Assembly (NCBI RefSeq): GCF_900101815.1
Contig: NZ_FNAO01000001.1
Coordinates: 186,001-250,000 of the forward strand
DNA length: 64,000 bases
From: Pricia antarctica
GTDB lineage: Bacteria; Bacteroidota; Bacteroidia; Flavobacteriales; Flavobacteriaceae
Reading direction: 5' to 3'
The first letter of the stretch is position 1. Every line of letters begins with the position of its first letter. Of the stretch, positions 8,554 to 17,281 are shown one piece after another. The notes below the pieces were generated by a model. That model was not told where the DNA came from. It made no database searches and worked only from the letters and a program-made list of their open reading frames with translations. The translations under genes and the position numbers were made by a program.

Positions 8554-9498
8554 TTGCTGAGCCTTACTTTTATAGTCGTATTTGTATTGTGTTTTGCCAT
8601 TGCCATCATATGTATCTTGATTGGCCATGAGCTGGTCAATACGTACAAATCGGCTTTCTGCCGTTCGTATTTTTACTATCTCATTGCTTTTTTTGTTTTT
8701 TCCCTCTACGCAGTTTGGGGCCAAATCGGAATGCAGGCGCTACTGGTAGCAATTCATACAACGAACGATGTCGAAATTCTTGTCACTCACTTTATTCCGG
8801 TTTTGGGCATGCCTTTTTTTGGTATTGCCATGATTATGTTTCTAAAAATGGTATTTGACTTGGTCGAGGCGCCCTTAAAAAGTAGTGCCCTTTCTTTCCA
8901 CCTGATTATATTCTTGATTATCGCAACTGTGCTCGGAGGACTATATTTGGGAAATAAAGAAACCCTGCTATTGGGTAAAACTATTTCATTTTACTTTATC
9001 CTTTTGATTTGGGGCATTGAATTTCTATATCTCTTATTTTTTACGGGTATCATTGTAAGGCACCAGAACAAAGTGCCCCCCGAAAAACGGAAAAAGGTCC
9101 TGCAATTCACCCTTTTACTAGTTACGGGACTTCTACTGCGTGGGGTCTCCCTCGCTTTCTATGAGGCAGTATCCTGGATGCTAGCTCCATTGATCTTACT
9201 CTATTTTATTTCGCACTTGATGGCGTTATGGTACATAAGACAGCAGTCCGATCGTCTGTTTGCACCAATCGGTGCCGAGCAACCAAATACGGATAAAAAA
9301 GAACACTTGTATCAAAAATACCGGATTACCCCCCGCGAGCAGGAGGTCATTGAGCAGCTTTGCCTGGGTAAAACCAACCAACAGATTGCCGATACCTTAT
9401 TCATCAGTTTACAGACCGTAAAAGACCACACCCATCGGATTTACAATAAGGTCGGTATCAATAGTCGAATGAAATTGTTGCAGATGGTCAATGATTAG
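8554..9498 (+). CDS. membrane-anchored LuxR-family transcriptional regulator
   Basis: A 314-residue protein with six to seven hydrophobic helices (residues about 1-230) and a C-terminal GerE/LuxR helix-turn-helix: ITPREQEVIEQLCLGKTNQQ, then IADTLFISLQTVKDHTHRIYNKV. The domain order suggests a regulator tethered to the membrane, with the N-terminal part sensing lipids, a membrane state or a small ligand. No receiver domain is present. The start is a TTG at 8554, since an in-frame stop lies at 8533 and the first in-frame Met is at residue 60, inside the membrane region. A palindrome just upstream (8472-8494) is a possible operator. Confidence 0.78.
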   Translation: MLSLTFIVVFVLCFAIAIICILIGHELVNTYKSAFCRSYFYYLIAFFVFSLYAVWGQIGMQALLVAIHTTNDVEILVTHFIPVLGMPFFGIAMIMFLKMVFDLVEAPLKSSALSFHLIIFLIIATVLGGLYLGNKETLLLGKTISFYFILLIWGIEFLYLLFFTGIIVRHQNKVPPEKRKKVLQFTLLLVTGLLLRGVSLAFYEAVSWMLAPLILLYFISHLMALWYIRQQSDRLFAPIGAEQPNTDKKEHLYQKYRITPREQEVIEQLCLGKTNQQIADTLFISLQTVKDHTHRIYNKVGINSRMKLLQMVND

Positions 9499-9831
9499 TC
9501 CTAGTTTTCTGGATGATGCACTCTGCGGTTTGCATTTATTGGTGGTTTTTGAAAGGGAGTACGAAACTGAGTAGGCTATAGATGTATGACAATTTGATAA
9601 GAAAGTTGTACAAATTTATGATTTCAAAAATCGTTAACCTTCACAACTGTGAATGCAAAGAATCTGCCGTGGCATTAAAGCCTCGATTACGTAACACCTC
9701 CAATACGCAGTCATTGGCAAATATCTCTTTTGTTGATTTTGCGAAAGGCCTGTTTTAAGAACTATTTTCAAAGATACCGATAGTCTAAGAAATCGTACTT
9801 TTAAGCAGTGAACCCAAAAATCAGTGCTATT
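9499..9831. other. intergenic region of about 330 bp without a recognisable gene
   Basis: Between the LuxR-type gene and the SnoaL-like gene no convincing ORF, tRNA or terminator was found. The sequence is AT-rich; a weak promoter-like GTACTTTTA lies near 9797, upstream of the next gene, and could serve it. Confidence 0.5.
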
Positions 9832-10287
9832 ATGGACAAAAAATTGATGTTATTCTTTTGCGCTACGTTGTTTATACCTTGGGCCTGCGCCCAACAAACT
9901 ACAGGCCCCAGCCCAAAAGAAAAACCCCTCTACACCCTGATCGACCAATACGCCCAGGCACGAGAAACCAAAGACACGGTACTGCTTAAACAAATTCTTA
10001 CCGATAATATCGACCAATTGGTATCGACCGGCGAATGGCGCAGGGGTTTTGAAACGGCGAAGCAAGGGATGCTACGAAGTTCTAGTGCTAACCCGGGGAG
10101 CCGGACCTTGACTGTAGACCAGATTCGTTTTTTGAGCCAAAAAACGGCAGTGGTCGATACCCGATATGAGATTGAGAATGCCGACGGCTCCCTTCGGAAA
10201 ATGTGGAGTACCTTTATCGTAGTCTACGAAGGCAAGCGTTGGAAAATCAGCGCGATCCGCAATATGTTGCCTGCCGGAGGATCGTAG
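9832..10287 (+). CDS. secreted SnoaL-like/DUF4440 domain protein
   Basis: A 151-residue protein when started at ATG 9832 (a GTG lies 24 bp earlier). It opens with a signal peptide (MDKKLMLFFCATLFIPWACA, cleavage expected around ACAQQ). The rest has the NTF2-like/SnoaL pattern: helices with IDQYAQARETKDTVLLKQIL, then strands such as TAVVDTRYEI and WSTFIVVYEGKRWKISAIRN. This fold binds small molecules and sometimes catalyses isomerisations, so no reaction can be assigned. It precedes the Gfo/Idh/MocA oxidoreductase in the same orientation by 82 bp and may belong to the same carbohydrate-related group. Confidence 0.72.
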   Translation: MDKKLMLFFCATLFIPWACAQQTTGPSPKEKPLYTLIDQYAQARETKDTVLLKQILTDNIDQLVSTGEWRRGFETAKQGMLRSSSANPGSRTLTVDQIRFLSQKTAVVDTRYEIENADGSLRKMWSTFIVVYEGKRWKISAIRNMLPAGGS

Positions 10288-10369
10288 CAGTTCATTAATA
10301 TTCGTTGATTTACTCATTAGTATATATTCGAAAAACAAAAAATATCAATCCCCCTTATCCCCATCTATT

Positions 10370-11659
10370 ATGAAATCGAACAACAAGCATCGCAGACAAT
10401 TTTTAAAACAAAGTGGCCTGGGCCTTTTGGGCCTGACCCTGTTACCCTCGGCATACGGAAAGGTCGCGCCCAGTGACCGTCTACGGGTGGCACACATCGG
10501 TGTAGGCGGTATGGGCAATAACCATATGAAATGGTTCGCCGGCCTACCTGAGGTCGATATAGTCGCGCTTTGCGATGTCGATGAACAGCACCTGGCCACA
10601 AGTCTAAAAACGATGAACGCCTTACAGCCCGGCAAAAAGGTGGACGGGTATGGTGATTTCCGACATATTCTAGATCGAAAAGATGTGGATGCCATTACCT
10701 GCGCTACGCCGGATCACTGGCATGCCCAGATTGGTAGCCTCGCTTTTCAAGCTGGAAAGGATGTGTATGGGGAAAAACCCTTGTCCTATGATGTAAAGGA
10801 AGGCCGGATGATGCTCAAAAACATGGAAAAGAACAATCGCATTTTTCAATTGGGCACACAGATTCATGCGACCGATAACTATCACCGGGTCGTCGAAATC
10901 ATTAGGGCCGGTGCTATCGGCAAGGTCCATACCGTGCGTTTATGGAAAAATGGTCAGCCTCCCAATTTAGGCAATCCGAAAAGTGTGGCCGTACCAAAGG
11001 GCCTCAACTGGGATATGTGGCTGGGGCCTGCACCCTACGTGGATTATATACCCGAGCGGTGTCATTTTACCTATCGGTATTTCTTGGATTACTCCGGAGG
11101 TATCTTTGCCGATTTTTGGTGCCATATCGCCGATGTGGCTTTCTGGGCGCTACAGCCAAAGGGCTTAAAAAGTATTGCCGCCCAAGGCGAGGAAGCCGAA
11201 GGTATTGCCGACACTCCACAATGGATCAATGTCGATTATGAATTTGAGGATTTAAACCTGCATTGGACTACCGAGCCCCCAAAAGTGCCCGGTGCCGCGG
11301 AACGCAATATTGGTGCCTATTTCGAGGGAGACAAGGGTACACTTATCTGCGATTACGAAACGCGTGAAATCACTATCAATGGCGAAACGGTCACCGATAT
11401 TCCCGAAGTACCGAAAACCATAATCCGCTCGCCCGGACACCAACAGAATTTTGTGGATGCCATAAAGTCGAGAACCTCCCCAGAATCGAATCTCGCCAAT
11501 GCCCGGGAATTGACCCTTCCCATGCATTTGGGACTCATCTCATACCGCTTGAAAAGAAAGCTTCAATGGAATTCGGATAAAGAAAAATTTATTGGTGATT
11601 CAGAGGCTAATAGTCTGTTATCCCGAAAGCCAAGGAAAGAATGGCGGTTGGCAAAATAA
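10370..11659 (+). CDS. Gfo/Idh/MocA family oxidoreductase with twin-arginine signal
   Basis: A 429-residue NAD(P)-dependent sugar oxidoreductase of the Gfo/Idh/MocA family. The N-terminus HRRQFLKQSGLGLLGLTLLP is a Tat-type signal (RRQFLK), as seen in flavobacterial periplasmic members. A Rossmann motif HIGVGGMG and the family's E-K-P motif (GEKPLSYDVKEG) follow, then the C-terminal alpha/beta substrate domain with TYRYFLDYSGGIFADFWCHI. Relatives act on glycosides, inositols or sugar acids with tightly bound cofactor. The neighbours (CE7-type esterase, transporters, diketogulonate reductase) point to sugar or uronate use, but the substrate cannot be read from sequence. Confidence 0.9.
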   Translation: MKSNNKHRRQFLKQSGLGLLGLTLLPSAYGKVAPSDRLRVAHIGVGGMGNNHMKWFAGLPEVDIVALCDVDEQHLATSLKTMNALQPGKKVDGYGDFRHILDRKDVDAITCATPDHWHAQIGSLAFQAGKDVYGEKPLSYDVKEGRMMLKNMEKNNRIFQLGTQIHATDNYHRVVEIIRAGAIGKVHTVRLWKNGQPPNLGNPKSVAVPKGLNWDMWLGPAPYVDYIPERCHFTYRYFLDYSGGIFADFWCHIADVAFWALQPKGLKSIAAQGEEAEGIADTPQWINVDYEFEDLNLHWTTEPPKVPGAAERNIGAYFEGDKGTLICDYETREITINGETVTDIPEVPKTIIRSPGHQQNFVDAIKSRTSPESNLANARELTLPMHLGLISYRLKRKLQWNSDKEKFIGDSEANSLLSRKPRKEWRLAK

Positions 11660-11750
11660 AACGTATCTCATAGGTATTAACTACCATTCAGCATCCATTT
11701 AAAATCAATGCCAATTTCCATTCGAAGGGCATCTAAAACTATCCGAACAA

Positions 11751-13040
11751 ATGAAAACTAATCATTACAGCACCTTCCTCGCAGCCCTCCTCTTCACGGT
11801 CTACCTCACCGCCCAGCCCAGCAAACAACTGGTCGAGGTCATCGTAAGCCCCAATCATACGGACTGGACGTACGAAGTCGGCGAACAGGCCGAATTCTCG
11901 ATCAATGTATTGCGAAACCATGTGCCGATCGAAGGTGTGAAAATCAACTATAAAATCGAGACTGACCCCGGCTATCGCGAAGTCAAGATTTGGGACGAGG
12001 GCACGCTATCCCTAAACAATAAGACAAAAATCAAAGCTGCAAAATTTAAGGAACCGGGGTTTCTGCGCTGCACCGCCACCGTAACGGTAGATGGCAAGGA
12101 ATATTCTTCCTACGCTACTACGGGGTTTGCACCTTACAAGATAGAACCGACCACGACCCTGCCATCCGATTTCGAGGCGTTTTGGGACAAAGGCAAGGAA
12201 GAACTGGCCGAAGTGCCCATGAACCCCGTATTGACTTTGCTGCCCGAACGCTGTACCGATAAGGTCGATGTGTACCATGTGAAACTGGACAATGTTCAGG
12301 GCAAGATCTATGGTATTTTATGTATCCCGAAAAAGAAGGGAAAGTATCCAGCCATCCTACATGTGCCCGGGGCGGGCATTCGGCCGTATTACGGGGAGGT
12401 CGATGAAGCGGCCGAGGGTTTTGTTACATTTACCATCGGTATTCATGGTATTCCCGTTACTTTGGACAAGAGCGTTTACGATGATCTTCAAGCCGGCGCG
12501 TTAAACAATTATCAAGTCTTTAACCTTGACGATAAAGATAACATGTACTACCGCCGTGTCTATTTGGGATGTGTGCGAGCGGTGGATTTTCTGGACAGTC
12601 TCGATAGTTTTAACGGCAATAATATGGCCGTAACCGGAGGAAGCCAAGGCGGGGCGCTTTCCATCGTCACCGCAAGCCTCGATGACCGTATCGATTATTT
12701 GGCCGCCTTTTATCCGGCCCTTTCCGATATGACGGGATTCTTGCATGGCCGCGCCGGCGGATGGCCCCAGATCTTTGTGGATGAATTTACCAATAAAACC
12801 GAAAAAATAGAGGTATCAAAATACTACGATGTGGTCAATTTTGCACGCTCGGTAACCGCCGAAGGCTGGTACAGCTGGGGCTATAACGACAATGTGTGTC
12901 CGCCTGCCTCGACCTTTTCAGCCTACAATGTCATCGACGCAAAAAAAGAACTTCATGTTTTTCAGGAAACCCAACATTGGACCTTCCCAGAACAGCAAGA
13001 ATTAAAAAACCAATGGTTGTTTGGGAAACTAAAGCAGTGA
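11751..13040 (+). CDS. secreted acetyl xylan esterase-like alpha/beta hydrolase (CE7 family type)
   Basis: A 429-residue protein with a signal peptide (LAALLFTVYLTAQ). An N-terminal beta-sandwich of about 130 residues (VEVIVSPNHTDWTYEVGEQ) precedes an AXE1-type alpha/beta hydrolase. The catalytic triad can be followed: nucleophile Ser298 in GGSQGGA, Asp380 in WGYNDNVCPP and His409 in ETQHW. CE7 enzymes remove acetyl groups from xylo-oligosaccharides and cephalosporins. It follows the Gfo/Idh/MocA oxidoreductase by 91 bp, consistent with polysaccharide breakdown in the periplasm. Its stop codon is embedded in the left arm of a long inverted repeat (13037-13125). Confidence 0.85.
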   Translation: MKTNHYSTFLAALLFTVYLTAQPSKQLVEVIVSPNHTDWTYEVGEQAEFSINVLRNHVPIEGVKINYKIETDPGYREVKIWDEGTLSLNNKTKIKAAKFKEPGFLRCTATVTVDGKEYSSYATTGFAPYKIEPTTTLPSDFEAFWDKGKEELAEVPMNPVLTLLPERCTDKVDVYHVKLDNVQGKIYGILCIPKKKGKYPAILHVPGAGIRPYYGEVDEAAEGFVTFTIGIHGIPVTLDKSVYDDLQAGALNNYQVFNLDDKDNMYYRRVYLGCVRAVDFLDSLDSFNGNNMAVTGGSQGGALSIVTASLDDRIDYLAAFYPALSDMTGFLHGRAGGWPQIFVDEFTNKTEKIEVSKYYDVVNFARSVTAEGWYSWGYNDNVCPPASTFSAYNVIDAKKELHVFQETQHWTFPEQQELKNQWLFGKLKQ

Positions 13041-13125
13041 ACCAGTACTGGGTTAAGCCAAAATCACAGCATAAATCAATGCGTCTTTTGTGGCATTTAT
13101 GCTTTAACCCAGTACTGGTTTACAC
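13037..13125. repeat. long inverted repeat between esterase and transporter genes
   Basis: Outer arms AACCAGTACTGGGTTAAGC (from 13040) and its reverse complement with one extra base (13101-13120), plus inner arms GCATAAAT (13069-13076) and ATTTATGC (13095-13102). The left arm overlaps the esterase stop codon. It could fold as a terminator-like structure or be a remnant of a small mobile repeat; there is no long T-run directly after it, but TTTTCTTTT follows. Confidence 0.7.
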
Positions 13126-13158
13126 CTTTTCTTTTGCCGAGTTCAGTAGTTTTGCCAA

Positions 13159-14007
13159 ATGAAAAAAGCAATCTATGCCGTAGCTCTGTGTGCCCTGATA
13201 GCCGGTACGAACGGCCTACTCATAAAATATATGTCCACCTTGAGTACGGGCGCCATCGCTTTTTTTCGGACCATGGTACCCATCCTATTTTTGGCGCCCG
13301 TTCTGTTCAGCAAGTCCAACCCCCTGTTTACCGGCAACTACAAAAAGATGCTGCTCGCCTCGACCATAAACGTAGTACGTATCTATCTGTACCTAGTCGC
13401 CTTTATTTTTACATCCATCGGCAATGCGGTCGTGCTATTCTATTCATGGCCCATTTTCGTGTTTATTTTCGAAACGGTCTACTTTAAGAAACCGCTTAAA
13501 AGGAGTCACGTAGCGCTATTGTTCTTGGCATTTACCGGTTTGGTTGTCACGTATTCCAACAAAACCTTCAGTTTTGGAAATGAGGATATCTTGGGTATGG
13601 TGGCCGCGGTTTTATCAGCAATCACCTATGCGGTGACCGTACTAATCTTTAAGTCCGAATCGCAGCATTACAATAAGGAGCAGATCATCATCTATCAAAA
13701 TCTGGTAGGTGCGTTTTTTTTTATCCCCTTTCTGTTCTTTATTCCCGATGCATCTTTAGAGCAATTGGGGGTAGGTGTATTTTACGGATTTTTGATCGGT
13801 ATCGTGGTCTTTAAGCTCTTCTTCTATGGCCTGAAATATTTAGAAGCTTCCATCGCTTCGTCCTTAATGTACCTTGAGGTGGTAAGCGCCATCGTGTTGG
13901 GATATTTTATCTTGGATGAAAAAGTGACGTTGAACACCTTGATCGGCGGGGTATTGATAATCGTCAGCAGTTATTTTATTACTAAGAGGAACGCAAAAAA
14001 GGGGTAA
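13159..14007 (+). CDS. EamA/DMT-superfamily transporter
   Basis: A 282-residue integral membrane protein with about ten helices arranged as two EamA repeats (for example FTSIGNAVVLFYSWPIFVF in the first, FYGLKYLEASIASSLMYLEV in the second). It ends in KRNAKKG. DMT proteins carry a wide range of small metabolites across the inner membrane; the substrate is unknown. It sits between the esterase and the diketogulonate reductase-like gene in the same direction, so a sugar-acid or amino-acid efflux role is possible but is only inference from position. Confidence 0.85.
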   Translation: MKKAIYAVALCALIAGTNGLLIKYMSTLSTGAIAFFRTMVPILFLAPVLFSKSNPLFTGNYKKMLLASTINVVRIYLYLVAFIFTSIGNAVVLFYSWPIFVFIFETVYFKKPLKRSHVALLFLAFTGLVVTYSNKTFSFGNEDILGMVAAVLSAITYAVTVLIFKSESQHYNKEQIIIYQNLVGAFFFIPFLFFIPDASLEQLGVGVFYGFLIGIVVFKLFFYGLKYLEASIASSLMYLEVVSAIVLGYFILDEKVTLNTLIGGVLIIVSSYFITKRNAKKG

Positions 14008-14060
14008 CTTGCACAGAACCAGTCTTGAATTCTTAACATCATATGTAAAACTTATTACCC

Positions 14061-15080
14061 ATGAATCCCAAATCCCTTACCATTCCATTTGACGAAATGC
14101 AAGAGGTTTTATATCGCCTCTTCCGGAAGCATTCCTTTATGGAGGAAAAAGCGAAACTGCTCGCCAAAACCCATTCAGAAACTACTTTAGATGGGGTCAA
14201 CTCCCACGGCATCAATCGCGTACCTCTTTTTATCGAATATGTGGAAAATGGAGTGATCAAAGTGAATGCCGAAGCGGAAAAAATGGAAGCCTTTGGAAGC
14301 ATTGAACGCTGGGACGGCAACTCGGGGCCGGGAATCATCAATGCCATCAAATGTACCGACCGGGCGGTCGCCTTGGCAAAAGAACATGGCATGGGATTGG
14401 TTGCCCTGCGCAACAACAACCATTGGATGCGAGGCGGCACCTACGGATGGCGAGCGGCCGATGAAGGATGTATATCCATCCTCTTTACCAACACCCAACC
14501 GAATATGCCCCCTTGGGGCGGGAAGGACAGCCGGTTGGGGAATAATCCTTTTATTGTTGGAATTCCCAGAGCAGCAGGCCATGTGGTTTTGGATATGGCG
14601 ATTTCACAGTTCGCGTTCGGCACTATCAACAACTACAAATTGAAAGGCGAAAAACTGCCCTATTCCGGCGGTTGGGACAACCAGGGTGAGCTATCCAAAG
14701 ATCCGGAAAAGATTCTCGGAAACCAACGCGGCCTGCCCATCGGCTACTGGAAAGGTTCGGCACTTTCTATGGTTTTGGATATGCTGGCAACCCTGTTATC
14801 CGCAGGAAAATCCACCTATAAAATCGGCCAAGACGACTATGAGACGGGTGTATCCCAGGTTTTCTTATGCGTATATCCCGAAATATTCGGCGATAACGGC
14901 CTACAGGAAAAATTGCTCAACGAAATTATCGATTATACGCACGATGTGGAACCCTTGGAAAAAGGTGGGCGTACGTATTATCCCGGCGAGCGCACGTTGC
15001 AGACCCGCAAGAAAAATTTGGCGGAAGGCATCCCTGTTAGTGCAGAAGTTTGGGAAAAGGTGTTGCAGCTGTCAAAATAA
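14061..15080 (+). CDS. dlgD: 2,3-diketo-L-gulonate reductase family oxidoreductase (YiaK/DlgD-like)
   Basis: A 339-residue NAD(P)H-dependent dehydrogenase of the malate/L-lactate dehydrogenase (Ldh_2) superfamily. The sequence follows E. coli YiaK closely in recalled blocks: SHGINRVPLFIEYVENG, HGMGLVALRNNNHWMRGGTY, MPPWGGKDSRLGNNPFIV and LPIGYWKGSALSMVLDMLAT. YiaK interconverts 2,3-diketo-L-gulonate and 3-dehydro-L-gulonate. The length matches (332 in E. coli). It follows a DMT transporter by 53 bp. Together with the Gfo/Idh/MocA and esterase genes this suggests sugar-acid catabolism, though no kinase or isomerase of that pathway is present in the window. Confidence 0.85.
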   Translation: MNPKSLTIPFDEMQEVLYRLFRKHSFMEEKAKLLAKTHSETTLDGVNSHGINRVPLFIEYVENGVIKVNAEAEKMEAFGSIERWDGNSGPGIINAIKCTDRAVALAKEHGMGLVALRNNNHWMRGGTYGWRAADEGCISILFTNTQPNMPPWGGKDSRLGNNPFIVGIPRAAGHVVLDMAISQFAFGTINNYKLKGEKLPYSGGWDNQGELSKDPEKILGNQRGLPIGYWKGSALSMVLDMLATLLSAGKSTYKIGQDDYETGVSQVFLCVYPEIFGDNGLQEKLLNEIIDYTHDVEPLEKGGRTYYPGERTLQTRKKNLAEGIPVSAEVWEKVLQLSK

Positions 15081-15094
15081 ACTTTCGGGGGAGA

Positions 15095-15126
15095 AACTCC
15101 AAATCCCAAATTTCAAATCCAAAAAA
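15095..15126. repeat. dispersed TTCCAAAT-type short repeat
   Basis: ACTCCAAATCCCAAATTTCA followed by AATCCAAAA lies just after the dlgD-like stop. Similar strings occur at 29030, 34662, 41475 (opposite orientation) and 46555, always between genes. Confidence 0.5.
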
Positions 15127-15228
15127 AACCTGGGTCGCGCCCTGGTGTATCAAGCCCGAAAAACTGAACAAAAAAGAGAAGGGATATCCGCAATGAAAAA
15201 GTAAGATAGCCTGCGCATCCATCCCATA

Positions 15229-16110
15229 TCAAACCGCCCTTTTCCGTCGGTTCACCAACCAGACGCCGAGTAAGATGATTAGTCCACCCAGCAATTGATA
15301 GCCGTTCATGGTCTCCCCATCCCAAACGGCCCAGAGCAAGGCAACCAAGGGAATCAGATAGGTTACCGAAGCCGCAAAAACGGGACTTGAAAGATAAATG
15401 AGCTTATTAAAAATAATGTTCGCTATCGAAGTGCCAATAATTGCAAGAACCAAAAGATACCACAAGGCGGTGTGCATCGCTTCGTTATTTTGGTATTCTG
15501 CAAAAAATCCGGAGAGGGATACCAGCAGTAGCGCCGGAATAAAAGCAACGGCAAAACTGCCCGTGGTAACGGCAAGCGGACTTAAATGCGCCAAATGCTT
15601 TTTGATAATATTGATATTAAATGCATAACACAAGGCCGAGATCAATATAAAAATGGCATAGGCGTAATTACGGTCCGGCTTGAACTCCATGCCCGATACG
15701 ATCAAAGCAAGTGTTCCCAATAAACCGATAACGACCCCTAAGATCTGCCGCTTCGTCACTAGGGCCCCAAAGGCCACAATGCCGACCACGGTGGTCAATA
15801 AAGGCACTACCGAATTAAAGATGGACGTCACCCCGCTATCGATTTCCGTTTGCGCCAAAGCGAACAAAAAGGGAGGGAAAAATGAGCTTAGAAGTCCCGC
15901 TGCTATAATCCATTTCCAATCTTTGGGGTTGATGGTTTTCAGGCTGCGGTATCCAAACAAAAATAAGACCAGCGAAGCAAAGACGATGCGCAGACCGCCC
16001 AATTGCAAAGGCGTTAGACCTAGGAGCGCTTTTTTTATAAGGATAAAGGACGAGCCCCAGACCAAGGACAGCAAAATCAAGTAGACCCACTTTTTCGAAT
16101 AGTCGTTCAA
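15229..16110 (-). CDS. EamA/DMT-superfamily transporter
   Basis: A 293-residue integral membrane protein with about ten helices in two EamA halves (LILLSLVWGSSFILIKKALLG at the start; a second copy near AFAASVTYLIPLVALLWAV, typical of the C-terminal repeat). The W-G-S-S-F-I motif after the first helix is characteristic of the RhaT/EamA group. The substrate is unknown. It converges with the dlgD-like gene and is divergent from a small lipoprotein gene. It is not closely similar to the other DMT protein nearby (13159-14007), so a recent tandem duplication is unlikely. Confidence 0.85.
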   Translation of the reverse strand: MNDYSKKWVYLILLSLVWGSSFILIKKALLGLTPLQLGGLRIVFASLVLFLFGYRSLKTINPKDWKWIIAAGLLSSFFPPFLFALAQTEIDSGVTSIFNSVVPLLTTVVGIVAFGALVTKRQILGVVIGLLGTLALIVSGMEFKPDRNYAYAIFILISALCYAFNINIIKKHLAHLSPLAVTTGSFAVAFIPALLLVSLSGFFAEYQNNEAMHTALWYLLVLAIIGTSIANIIFNKLIYLSSPVFAASVTYLIPLVALLWAVWDGETMNGYQLLGGLIILLGVWLVNRRKRAV

Positions 16111-16271
16111 GTCTTGGATAGTTTTAGACGATACAAAAATGATGATTTTTTCGTTTCAGACCTAAAGGAAGTAAAACCTGTCGTAAATTTGGGCTATCCT
16201 ATGGGATCAAGAAATATAATGAAATCCAAAGGCAAGTTGCGACCTTTGTGGACAACCAAAAAAGTTGAAAA

Positions 16272-16691
16272 ATGAAGAAATTAATGCTACTGATGACTAT
16301 TGCCTTGATCACATTCAGCACCTCCTGCAAGGAGAAAAAAGAATCCATTCAAATGAAAGAGGTCATGGCCGTGCACGACGAGATCATGCCGAAAATGGGC
16401 CAATTTGGAAAATTGGTAGGACAACTCAAAGGGATGGAAAACGATAGCACCGAAATGGGAATGCAATACAAAAAAGCCCGAATAGATCTTCAGGATGCCC
16501 ATAAAGCTATGATGGATTGGATGCAAAACTTTGGAAATCGCTTTACTCTCGATGAAATAATGAAAGGAGCGGAACTCTCGGAGCAGAAACTGCAATGGCT
16601 CGATGAAGAGGAAGAAAAAGTGAAGGCTTTAAAGGAACAAATCAATTCGAGTATCGAAAATGCCCAGAATCTATTAGGGAAAGAGGACTGA
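16272..16691 (+). CDS. small helical lipoprotein of unknown function
   Basis: A 139-residue protein with a lipoprotein signal (MKKLMLLMTIALITFSTSCK; lipobox S-T-S-C). The mature part is almost entirely charged alpha helix with Glu, Lys and Met and ends in EKVKALKEQINSSIENAQNL. It resembles the many viral-A-type-inclusion-like small lipoproteins seen in flavobacteria, but I cannot give a function. It lies between a DMT transporter and gldD, converging on the latter by about 30 bp. Confidence 0.7.
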   Translation: MKKLMLLMTIALITFSTSCKEKKESIQMKEVMAVHDEIMPKMGQFGKLVGQLKGMENDSTEMGMQYKKARIDLQDAHKAMMDWMQNFGNRFTLDEIMKGAELSEQKLQWLDEEEEKVKALKEQINSSIENAQNLLGKED

Positions 16692-16723
16692 TTTGCCGGA
16701 AGCTGTCGACCTGCGACTGCCTA

Positions 16724-17281
16724 TCAATCCTTCCACCTCAAAGTCTCCATAATCCCCCGAATATCGTTTTGCAGATAGGCAGCGGCGGGATAGATGGAAT
16801 CGTAGTTCGGCTTTGTGAGGAAATACAGCGAGCCAGTCAAGAAATGTTCGGTACTGTCGGTCACATAGAACTGTGCTTGGGAAGCGGCATTGCCACTGAC
16901 TTCGTAGAACATACCATACACGTTGTGCGCTTCACTGACAAAAGGCTGCTCGAGGATGCCATCGGCCTTTACCGAATGCTCGTAACTTAGTTTTTGGGCA
17001 TCGGAAAGTAGTTTTTCAATATTGTTATCGATCTTTCTGTAGTTGATGAAAATCTCACCTTTCATTTCAGGATATTTCAAGGTTAGTGCCGTGCTGTTCT
17101 TGATTTTTACCTTGGCCAATTTGTTGTATTCGAACCGAAAATGGTCGGTCACCAACTCGGTAAGCTCTGGCTTCGAATATTCCAGACGGAGCTTGGCGTT
17201 CGGTTTGGGCAGCACCTCTTCTTTACATGCGACAAATAACACACCCAATACCCCTATTGCAATGTAAGATCTAAACTTCAT
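16724..17281 (-). CDS. gldD: gliding motility lipoprotein GldD
   Basis: A 185-residue lipoprotein with signal and lipobox (GVLFVAC). The mature sequence matches the GldD type: RLEYSKPELTELVTDHFRFE, EIFINYRKIDNNIEKLLSDA, then YFLTKPNYDSIYPAAAYLQN and IRGIMETLRW at the end. GldD is required for gliding in Flavobacterium johnsoniae. The start overlaps the end of gldE by 11 bp, which is the usual gldE-gldD order and suggests translational coupling. The order gldE then gldD downstream of ssb and mutY is preserved in many flavobacteria. Confidence 0.92.
   Translation of the reverse strand: MKFRSYIAIGVLGVLFVACKEEVLPKPNAKLRLEYSKPELTELVTDHFRFEYNKLAKVKIKNSTALTLKYPEMKGEIFINYRKIDNNIEKLLSDAQKLSYEHSVKADGILEQPFVSEAHNVYGMFYEVSGNAASQAQFYVTDSTEHFLTGSLYFLTKPNYDSIYPAAAYLQNDIRGIMETLRWKD

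Noticed and set aside
14266-14643. Overlapping plus- and minus-strand ORFs within the diketogulonate reductase gene
   Set aside because: All are shadows of one well-supported enzyme gene; their products have no recognisable domain.
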